DNA of 55,000 bases. Source: Prorocentrum cordatum. Taxonomy: Eukaryota; Sar; Dinophyceae; Prorocentrales; Prorocentraceae. Of the stretch, positions 43,797 to 52,200 are shown in pieces. The notes below the pieces were generated by a model, which had not been told where the DNA came from, did no database searches, and saw only the letters and a program-made list of their open reading frames with translations. Numbering within the stretch: position 1 is the stretch's first letter; each line of letters starts with the position of its first letter. The stretch is taken from the NCBI GenBank assembly GCA_963575745.1, contig CAUYUJ010016345.1, forward strand, positions 175,001 to 230,000, given 5' to 3'. A program made the translations under genes and the position numbers.

Positions 43797-44980
43797 TTAT
43801 CCGTAAGGGCTTCGCCCCCTGCCGCCGGCCCCCTCTCTCGGAGAATGGGCCATGGAAGAGCTAAGTCATGAGGCCTTGGCGCTGTCGTGAAGCAGTATCG
43901 AAACTTCATGCGAAGCCGATTCGCAATCAGCAAAACCAACTGATCACAAGAGGGGTTACCACACCTGGCGATTGGTAAGACGTGTATGGTTTACGGGCTT
44001 GGTTACCACACCTTGCGATTAAAGGGCCGAGGGAGTTCTCGCAGTTTGGGTTACCACGCCTTGCGATGGATGTGCGTGAAGGGTGGCACCGAATTTCAGA
44101 AATGTGGCAAATCCCCTGTGTTTTTGGACCCTGACCCCGCGGATCTGCGTGAGGGGTGGCACCGAATTTCAGAAATGTGGCAAATCCCATGTGTTTTTGG
44201 ACCCTGACCCCGCGGATCTGCGTGAGGGGTGGCACCGAATTTCAGAAATGTGGCAAATCCCCTGTGTTTTTGGACCCTGACCCCGCGGATCTGCGTGAGG
44301 GGTGGCACCGAATTTCAGAAATGTGGCAAATCCCCATGTGTTTTTGGACCCTGACCCCGCGGATCTGCGTGAGGGGTGGCACCGAATTTCAGAAATGTGG
44401 CAAATCCCATGTGTTTTTGGACCCTGACCCCGCGGATCTGCGTGAGGGGTGGCACCGAATTTCAGAAATGTGGCAAATCCCTGTGTTTTTGGACCCTGAC
44501 CCCGCGGATCTGCGTGAGGGGTGGCACCGAATTTCAGAAATGTGGCAAATCCCTGTGTTTTTGGACCCTGACCCCGCGGATCTGCGTGAGGGGTGGCACC
44601 GAATTTCAGAAATGTGGCAAATCCCTGTGTTTTTGGACCCTGACCCCGCGGATCTGCGTGAGGGGTGGCACCGAATTTCAGAAATGTGGCAAATCCCCTG
44701 TGTTTTTGGACCCTGACCCCGCGGATCTGCGTGAGGGGTGTCGATTTCGAGCCCCCCCAGCAATTCAGACAACGCGCCCAGGGGACGCTAAAAGTCTTGT
44801 TTGGGCCTCCCCCCCCCTCGCGCGGTCAATCAACTAGTTACAGTAACCAGCAAGAAGTCAACTAGTTACAGTAACCAGCAAGAAGCAGAACTGTAACACT
44901 GGAAACTACAACCTACGACTGGAACAGGAAACTGCGAACCCGCGCCTACAGCCTGGTGGCCCCACAAGGGGGCCGGCGGA
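43797..44980. mobile_element. 1.1-kb repeated element with 73-bp minisatellite, copy 2
   Basis: Same structure and orientation as 24986-26122. The 13-bp inverted repeat is at 43822-43834 and 44967-44979. GGTTACCACACCTTGCGAT units lie at 43953-44067. The duplicated AACTAGTTACAGTAACCAGC precedes the end. Flanking sequence differs on both sides. It has one more minisatellite unit than copy 1. Confidence 0.6.
44075..44742. repeat. 73-bp minisatellite, nine units
   Basis: Same unit as 25260-25880. Several units have lost a C (AAATCCCTGTG, 72 bp) and one has gained a base, so phase drifts between units. Confidence 0.95.
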
Positions 44981-45179
44981 TCCCTCGTCACCCATCCCTG
45001 CCTCCTCCTCCTCTTCTTCCGTTCTTCTTCCACCATTCTCTCCTCCTGCTTCTCCTCCCTCACTCTGCTCTCTCATTCCTCTACCCTTCCTCCTTATAAA
45101 TAATTCCTCCCTGTCGCACCCCAAGAAGTGTCGCTAGGACGGCCCAGGCATTTCGCTTGAGACGTCCCCGCCATTTGTA

Positions 45180-45795
45180 ACATGTTATGTTAAAAGTTGC
45201 AGTAGTTTCACGGATGGAGGGCGGGCCGTTTTCAAAATATGGTTCTCGCTTCAGTTCCGCGCATTTTACTTCTGAAAGCTTGCAAGAGCTTCACGGATAG
45301 AGGGCGGGCCGTTTTAAAAATGGGGTTCTCGCCCAAGCGCCGCGCATATTCGTTGTAAAAGTGTCCAAGAGTTTCACGGTGTGGTTATCACTTTAGCGCC
45401 GCGCACTTCCATTCTAGAAGTCTGCAAGAGTTTCACGGATGATGGGTGGTACCTCTTTAAAAAGGCGATTCTCGCTTTAGCGCCGTGCACATTCGTGTTA
45501 AGAGTTTACAACACTTCCCAGAAATCTTATGGCTGCGTCCGGGAAACGGTGTTTGGACGGATGTAGAACTGTCAGGGCGCGACAGTCACGTTGATTCGCA
45601 GTGTTGAAGCCCCAGGCATGGCGCTCTGGCACGATTCAGTATCGTCCAGACGCAGTAGTAACTTCGATTCGCGGCGCTGAAGCCCCAGGAATGGTCTGGC
45701 ACGGTTCAAGATTTCCAGACGGTTGTCCTCCAGCGGGGCACTTCCCCCAGTGAAAGTAGACCTTTTGTTGGGACCTATGAAGAGGGAATTTTAAA
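45180..45795 (+). repeat. 83-bp repeat block, + orientation
   Basis: CACGGATGGAGGGCGGGCCG units start near 45209, 45292 and 45375 (period 83 bp), then a shortened unit. Two GTTGAAGCCCCAGG/GCTGAAGCCCCAGG units and GACCTATGAAGAGGGAATTT follow. The inverted copy is at 15358-16060. A CT-rich stretch (44990-45110) precedes it. Confidence 0.7.
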
Positions 45796-45844
45796 AAAAG
45801 TTAATGCTAACATCGCTCATGGGTCTTAAGTTTACACAATTCCT

Positions 45845-45938
45845 CCTTCATCTCCTCCCACCACCACCACTACCACCATCTGCATACTCACCATCATCAT
45901 CTTCATCATCAGCACCATCATCATCGTCATCATCAACA
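45845..45938. repeat. CCT/CAC/CAT microsatellite
   Basis: Pyrimidine-rich CACCAC then CATCAT/ATC triplets ending exactly at the decayed spliced-leader copy. Confidence 0.85.
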
Positions 45939-45961
45939 TCCGTAGCCATTTTCGGCGAAAG
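45939..45961 (+). other. Decayed spliced-leader copy 3
   Basis: The first 14 bases (TCCGTAGCCATTTT) match DinoSL exactly. The rest, CGGCGAAAG, differs from GGCTCAAG by an inserted C and substitutions. As with the two intact copies, a microsatellite precedes it and a short hairpin (GTGGGC, GCCCAC at 45965-45980) follows. Confidence 0.5.
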
Positions 45962-46032
45962 GTGGTGGGCCCTGGCCCACTCGTTCGGCACGCGCCTGTA
46001 AGGCCCTTCTGCTATCACTTTACCATGCTGCC

Positions 46033-46893
46033 ATGGAGCCACGTCTGCTGGCGCACGCACTACACTCGCAACTGTTGCGGGCGCTCTCCGACGCCTCTGC
46101 GTTGCATTTTGAAGGTATGGCACAAGCAGCTCTGCGTTGCAAGCAGCTCAAACACATTGATGGCAAGCTCTGCAGAAAGCGGGTCAGCCTTGACTATGCC
46201 TACAACGACACGAGGCAGATCACCGAAGCAAGTGTGGGTGCAGCACTTGGCATAAGCCCATGGTGGACCTCGTCACTCTGAGGAAGTTCCTGCTGATCAA
46301 CCTGGAGGTCGAGAGCAGATGTACCTGCTGCTCCTGTCGCAGTGACTACTCGTGGAGCTTGAGGCCAGCGGTTGCCGGCGACAACGTATACGGCTGCGTC
46401 TCTTTCTGATTCATTGGCCTCTCCGGTTATTGCCCCTACTTCCACGGCCATTTCGACTTCTTCGCCAACGCCTGTGAAGTCGATGTCACTTTCGTTGGCG
46501 GCCTCGCGGGCTGACGTGTCGACGGGTTCGCAGGCAGCAGCTATAGCGGCTTCGATGGCGAGTTCCACGACCGCTTCGACGGCAGCGCTTCGCGAACTCA
46601 TGTGCCAGATGGCGGAGACAGCCAAAGACAGCGTCCGCCTGCACGAGTGCGTGAAGCAATGGCAGGTTGAAGAGGAGTACGTGCCCGACAGGTGCAATGA
46701 GGATTCTGCCGATTTCCCAGACAAGCCCGAGGCGTGCATGAAAAGGCGTGCACGAAGAGGCTCCTCGCATTCCAAGCGCACGCCGCTTTCCAAAAACAAT
46801 AATTGTAAGCACAGGCCAGCGTGGATCCGAATGTGCAGGCTTTGCGAATCGAACATTATAGCTCGCGAACTCGAGCGCTCACGAGAGTACTGA
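46033..46893 (+). pseudogene. Decayed coding remnant downstream of the SL relic
   Basis: An ATG at 46033 opens an 82-codon protein-like frame (CKQLKHIDGKLCRKRVSLDY; YNDTRQITEAS). Near 46245 the protein-like character moves to another frame (MVDLVTLRKFLLINLEVES), then from 46372 returns to the first frame to 46893 (LRELMCQMAETAKDSVRLHE). Three stops separate the pieces in the first frame. This fits an old SL-tagged retrogene broken by indels. The family is not recognised. The opposite strand is also open for 325 codons (47177-46200), so the strand is not certain. Confidence 0.3.
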
Positions 46894-47177
46894 TCATCAT
46901 CAGAATTATCATCATCACCATCAGCATCATCAGCGCGTCGTGGGCGTGCCAGCAAATGCCAGTCCAGCCTACTTCGACGGCCCACAACGATTGGCTGCGG
47001 AGGGGAGCGCGCGCACGGGCGCGACCGCGCCCCAAGAAGGACGGGTCCCGCTTGGCATCGGAGCGGCGCGCTGACATGCCCCAAGCCGACGCGGCACAGC
47101 GCCGAAGCGCAGCATCTTTTGACGCGTGCGCCGCGGGCCAGTTCCAACGGCATGCAGGGTAACACGAGCTGGGCCAC
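46200..47177 (-). CDS. Alternative 325-codon minus-strand open frame
   Basis: The longest frame here outside repeats and the LINE. It has an acidic stretch (DIDFTGVGEEVEMAVEVGAI) but no recognised domain, signal or membrane segment, and no clear splice signals. It competes with the plus-strand remnant for the same DNA; at most one is real. Confidence 0.2.
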   Translation of the reverse strand: MAQLVLPCMPLELARGARVKRCCASALCRVGLGHVSAPLRCQAGPVLLGARSRPCARSPPQPIVVGRRSRLDWHLLARPRRADDADGDDDNSDDDQYSRERSSSRAIMFDSQSLHIRIHAGLCLQLLFLESGVRLECEEPLRARLFMHASGLSGKSAESSLHLSGTYSSSTCHCFTHSCRRTLSLAVSAIWHMSSRSAAVEAVVELAIEAAIAAACEPVDTSAREAANESDIDFTGVGEEVEMAVEVGAITGEANESERDAAVYVVAGNRWPQAPRVVTATGAAGTSALDLQVDQQELPQSDEVHHGLMPSAAPTLASVICLVSL

Positions 47178-47554
47178 TTCCGTACCGGGCGCGGTGAGAT
47201 TGCGCCGAGGTGCAAATGACGCGTTCTACGATTTCATGCCCCATCGCAGTTGACGGTGCCGTTTTTCCTCCTTCCCTCCATCATCCAGCCCCCGCGACGC
47301 TCGCATCCGCCACCTTTCGCGGTCGAGCGCCGCCCCCACGCCATCGCCCATCGCGCAGCCCGGGCTCACCGCAGTGCCCTCTGGCGTCCGTGTCTTTCGC
47401 AGGATGCCGCCCACACGCTCCTGCTCGGACTGACACTCCGCCGCGTTTCTCTTGGTTGTGCCCTCGCCCTCGAGCCCCAACCCCAGTCTCCCCTCGGGCT
47501 CGGGCTGGTGGTGGCATCAGAGTCCTCCAATGGACTCATCCGCTGCTCCTGTTG

Positions 47555-47642
47555 CCGCTGATGCTGCAGCTGCTGCTGCTGCTACTGCTGCTGCTGTTGC
47601 TGTTGCTGTTCCTCCTCCTCCTCCTCCTCCTCCTCCTCCTCC
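47555..47642. repeat. (CTG)n then (CCT)n microsatellite
   Basis: CTG/TTG triplets to about 47609, then about eleven CCT triplets running directly into the spliced-leader copy. It supplies a perfect polypyrimidine tract before the TAG inside the leader. Confidence 0.95.
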
Positions 47643-47664
47643 TCCGTAGCCATTTTGGCTCAAG
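47643..47664 (+). other. Genomic spliced-leader (DinoSL) copy 2, LINE 5' end
   Basis: Exact 22-nt match to DinoSL (TCCGTAGCC through GGCTCAAG), followed directly by ATG. It defines the 5' end of the LINE below and implies that this copy was made from a full-length trans-spliced transcript. Confidence 0.93.
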
Positions 47665-47796
47665 ATGTTAAGTTCCGCAGGGGAACAAGTGGATACCGCT
47701 AGTCCGCGGCAGTGCCAGGGCTGTTCAGCCCGACACCCTCTCTCAGGACCTGGGCGGGGAGCTCCGCGCTGCCGTCTTGAGTCCCGCCGCTCTTAG
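47665..47796 (+). CDS. Upstream ORF of the LINE
   Basis: The ATG abutting the leader opens 43 codons that end with TAG 15 bases before the ORF1 ATG and in the same frame as ORF1. Codons 10-15 read DTASPR, matching ETASPR in the relic at 35962. A short hairpin (GTTCC, GGAAC; 47672-47686) lies inside it. A role in translation control is inference. Confidence 0.4.
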   Translation: MLSSAGEQVDTASPRQCQGCSARHPLSGPGRGAPRCRLESRRS

Positions 47797-47811
47797 TACT
47801 TGAAGGTGCCC

Positions 47812-49200
47812 ATGGGCGGCAGTCGTCATGAACGGAAGTCTCGCAAGGCGAAGGAGGAGCGAAGGGCGCCGACGGCATCATCACGTTCTGCATCATCCAC
47901 TCCACGTGCTCCTTCTCCATCGGAGCGGCCGCGTGATCTTCGGGATTCTCACGGTGCTCTTGACATCCGTGAACGTGATCGCATTCGGACGCGGGATCGA
48001 TACCTCCCCGCTGCCAGCGACGCATCAGCGGAAGGCTCTCGGCGGTCCCGCAGTGCTGGCCGTGGCGCTTCTCCCGTCATCGTCGACAGCTCTTGTGGCA
48101 CGCAGCATTTCGGCATTGCCACCCCCGTCCCTGCCGATGAAGGGCATGTCCCAGCTGGAGGTGCGAAAGCCTCGCCCTCTCCGTCCCCTTGGCCGACTCC
48201 ACCAGCTTCGAGGCCGTGGGCGACTCCTGGCACCCCCGCTGAAGGCCGTGCGCCTGATCCATGGGCTACGGCAGCTATGTCCAATGGAACCACAACACAT
48301 GACGGGGGCAGCAGTGTTGCCCAATCTACAGACTCTTTTCAGGCGGAGGCCATGCAGGCCTCCACACAGAAGGCGATGGAGACCATCCTGGCCCAGCTTC
48401 CTGCCGCACTCAGCGCGGCCACAGTTCCGCTCATGGAAAAGTATGAGGAGCGCTTCAATCAGCAGCTTCGACGGGTTGATGGGGAGGTCCATGCACAGCG
48501 TGCGCGTTCAGATCTTCTCGACAGCACCGTGGCGGGCCTCGCTCATCGTCTATCGCATTTGGAAAAAGAGCTGGACCTCGCAAAGGCGAAGCCACGTCCT
48601 CCTGTTGTTCCGAATCCAGAGTGGGACAGGGATGTGGATCTCACCATCCTCACAGTGCGGGCATCATCGGCTGTCGCTAAGAATGCTGTCGCGGCGGCAG
48701 TGGCTCCTTGGCTCTCCGAAGCGAATGTCCCTCTCGGGGATGGAGTGGAACTTCACGGAGATGATGTCGCCAAATCATTCACTCTCGCATTTCAAGGGCC
48801 CATGGAAGCTACCCGTTCTTCGAGAAGGAGTCAGGCCCAGCAACAGCTCCGTCTGCCAAATGGTTCATGGCGCGCATTCCAGGTTGACGTGGGCACTGAG
48901 TCTGTTCCGATCCATATTTCCGCGGATAAGAACAAGAAGATGGTCGCCACAGAAATTGCATGCAAGAAGCTGCAGAGGTGTCTCGCTGACCGTGGCATCC
49001 GCACTTTCCTCGACAAGGATAATGGTCAACTCATGGCCAAGTGGGAGCCCCTGGTACGAGTGCTCCCATTACCTGCGAGCAGAACGCCGAAAGTGGAATG
49101 GAACCTATCTGCACTGGCCGACAATTGCTTGTCCAGGGAGGAGGCCAACGAGCTGGTTCGCCAGGTCTTCGACACACGTGAAGTACGGTGGAGTGGGTAA
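47812..49200 (+). CDS. LINE ORF1 protein
   Basis: ATG at 47812 (MGGSRHERK), 462 aa, ending TAA. The N-terminal third is basic and Ser/Pro-rich. A helical segment follows, likely a coiled coil (MEKYEERFNQQLRRVDGEV and HRLSHLEKELDLAK). Next is a globular part with DRDVDLTILTV, LAFQG, NGSWRAFQV and IHISADKNKK. This part is conserved in the broken relic at 36089-37221, which shows that this is the translated frame. By analogy with other LINEs it should bind the element RNA and form the RNP; no RRM or knuckle is obvious. The frame in which ORF2 lies is also open over the whole of ORF1 (from ATG 47828). ORF2 starts four bases after the stop, suggesting re-initiation. Confidence 0.85.
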   Translation: MGGSRHERKSRKAKEERRAPTASSRSASSTPRAPSPSERPRDLRDSHGALDIRERDRIRTRDRYLPAASDASAEGSRRSRSAGRGASPVIVDSSCGTQHFGIATPVPADEGHVPAGGAKASPSPSPWPTPPASRPWATPGTPAEGRAPDPWATAAMSNGTTTHDGGSSVAQSTDSFQAEAMQASTQKAMETILAQLPAALSAATVPLMEKYEERFNQQLRRVDGEVHAQRARSDLLDSTVAGLAHRLSHLEKELDLAKAKPRPPVVPNPEWDRDVDLTILTVRASSAVAKNAVAAAVAPWLSEANVPLGDGVELHGDDVAKSFTLAFQGPMEATRSSRRSQAQQQLRLPNGSWRAFQVDVGTESVPIHISADKNKKMVATEIACKKLQRCLADRGIRTFLDKDNGQLMAKWEPLVRVLPLPASRTPKVEWNLSALADNCLSREEANELVRQVFDTREVRWSG

Positions 49201-49204
49201 CGAG

Positions 49205-52200
49205 ATGTTTGGCGTGGGGTTTCTAGCTTTCACGACCTGGAATTCAGGGGCCCTGTTACACTACAGACCAGCGATTTTGAGCAGGAAACTCAGCTATCTG
49301 AGCAAACTGTTGGGTGCTGGAAAAGTAGTGGCGATACAGGAGATCCACGGTGGTGAATACGCTATGGAAGAGGCTCTTCAGAGGATTCACTGTACTTCGC
49401 ATTCATGCTTCGTTTCTGAGTCCGAGAAGCCGCGGACTGGAGGCGTCGCCACACTCGTTCCCAAGGACCCACGCGTTCGAGCCAAGGGTAAGAGCTTTGT
49501 CGCTGGTCGGGTTCTTCTGGTCACTATCCATAATTCAGTGGTCGACTTCACCATCTACCACTGGAACGTGCACAATTTTGCCATCGACGCCGCTGGTCTG
49601 AAGGAGATCCAAGCATGTATAAAATCTCAGCTTCGGCGAGTGCGCGATGAGCCGATGAAGTACACGGTGATCCTCACGGGCGACTTCAACATTCCTGCGA
49701 AGCCCATCGAGCACCATCGGGGAGAGGATCACACCAGTACTCCATGTTCGTCAGGCCGTGGGGGGCAGGATTCAGCCCTGCAAAGTCACCACCCCACAGC
49801 CACATGCACTCCGAGTTCGGCTGCATCGAGGACCACGACGGCCACCTGCACACCACCTTCTGGGCCATGTTCTCCGAGTCCGTCCTCTTCTTCAGCTTCG
49901 TCTCCTGCATCCTCCCAACCACTTGCAGCTTCCTCCAGTACCGCGCCGACGAGGGCTTCACAGGGGAGGCAGGCCACACATGCTTCGTCGCAGGCTGATG
50001 GTGCCCAACGGGGAGACTCCACCCTGCGGGTTGGCTCTACTCGGGCGTCCCGTCCTGGCGACTCGAGCTGGCTCAAGATCTTCAGGGAGATGACGGAGCT
50101 CGCCTCGGAGGCGCCGACCCACTGGCACGCCTCGACTGCATGCGAGTCCAAAATCGATCGTCTCTTTGTCGCCTCACCGCCATGGCTATTGTGTCAAACT
50201 GCTCAGCTAGTATCAGTCCGTGATGAACCCCATGAGTTGGCCCATCGGGGTATTTCTGACCATTCGCCCCTGGAGGTCATCTGGCGCCCGCGGGATCACT
50301 CCAGAATGAAACGACAGAGGCCCCTCCCGCGTTGGGTGTACAAAGACAAAATTTACGCCCAGCTAGTCTCCCACATGGAATCCCAGGTGGGCATTGAGGA
50401 TCTCGCTTTCGACCCGCCGCGCATGCTTGCTGCTGCTACCGCTGTCCGGCAAGCTGCTGGACTTCTTGCACGCAATGCCATCTGCCGTGCCGCGCCATCA
50501 TCGCTGACCTCTCGGGCTATGATTTCTCGTTCTGTTGCGCGATGTGTCTGGCGTAACGATGCCCGTCTTGCCCGTGTTCTCCTATTCCAGCATCCCTGGA
50601 CGCAGAGTCTCATACGTGTGGATGGCGAGACCGTATCTTTCATTGATCCTGGTGGCTTCCATGATCTCCATAGCTTGTGGCAGCAGCAAGAAGCAGAATC
50701 CAGAAAGAAAGCTCTCGAGTCAGAGATCAACCAGTCGTCGTCGAGCACGGTCAGGTTTCGTCTAGCTGGGCGTCGTCGTGCTATCATTAGGTCTGCTCAG
50801 TTATGGAATCCGTTGTGTCGGCGTAAGTACTTAGCATCGGTCAAGTCGAATGAGATTGTCTCGGTTTCGGAGATGCTGGCGGGCGGCCCACTGACGTCGG
50901 AACAGGCACCTACCTCCCAAGCCCCGATGGTGGATGCTTTGGCCTCATATTGGGGCCCCGTGTTCTCCAAGACCCACTCCGTCCCCGCCGTCGCCAAGAG
51001 ATACATAGACCGATTCAGCAGCTCAGAGGACTTTTCAGAGGTTCGCCCACCCATCCTTCGAGATGTGGAACGTGCGCTGAAACAGTCGAACTGGTCCGCT
51101 CCTGGCCCCGATGGGCTTCACTATGCGGCCTGGAGGTGTGGGTCGGGGTCGAGGGTCCTTCTCGAAGTTCTCCGCTGGATTGCTCTTGGGAACTACATGC
51201 CCTCCAATTTCACTGCGTTGCTGGCCGTCTTCCTCCCTAAGGACCCCAAGGACCCCTCCCATGATCCTGACGATGGTGGTGTTGTTCGGGCCCCTGGTGA
51301 TACCCGCCCGCTCGGGCTCAAGAACTCCTCGAATAAAGTGGTGTGCAGCGTGCTGAACCAGACTATGAGCTGGGTAACGCAGAGGATCGGGGCTCCATCC
51401 CAAAGGGGCTTTATTCGGAGGCGAAATTTTCTGGATAATATTGTCGATTTGGACCTCTACGCTCGGTCAGCCAGTATTATGTCTACTGCGTCCTCCCAGG
51501 CACCGTCGTTGATCGCGTTTGACTTTGCCCAGGCCTTCCCGTCGGTATCCCAGGAGTGGCTATTCCAATGTCTCGCCCGACTCCGTATTCCTGCCCCTCT
51601 GGTCCGCGCTCTTCGCTCCCTCTACCACTGCACTCCATGCTACTTCGTCGGCGACTCTCCGACGTACCTATACCACATGAACTCTGGGGTGCTACAGGGC
51701 TGTCCGCTGAGTGGTTCGCTCTATGTGATCGCGAGCAACCCGTTCCTTCTGGACTTAGAACATTGTCTAGTTGCACGTGGGCGTCTCTTGGGGGTGGTTC
51801 GTGCATGCGCGGATGATCTCGGGGCAGTCCTCTTCCACAACAGAGCGTATCCACGTTTGGCTCGAGTATTCCGACATGCTTCGAGGTTTGCTCAGCTACG
51901 ACTTAAGCCTGCCAAATGCAATGTGATTCCTCTTCGTGACCCGTCTATGCCTGAGCACGGAACCCTTCTTCGACACCAACTTGTGGGCGCCGACCCCGCC
52001 TGGGCAGACTTTGCGATTGTTTCAGCGTGTACGTATCTTGGATTTCAGATTGGGCCTGGAGCCACTGATGATAGTCAATGGTCAACTCCTGTCCTCAAGC
52101 ATGCCACTCGTGCTACGGCAATTTCCTCGCAGGGCGCAGCTCTCTCCACGGCTGCCGCTCTTTATCGTCAGAGAGCCGCTCCAACACTGTCGTACGTGGC

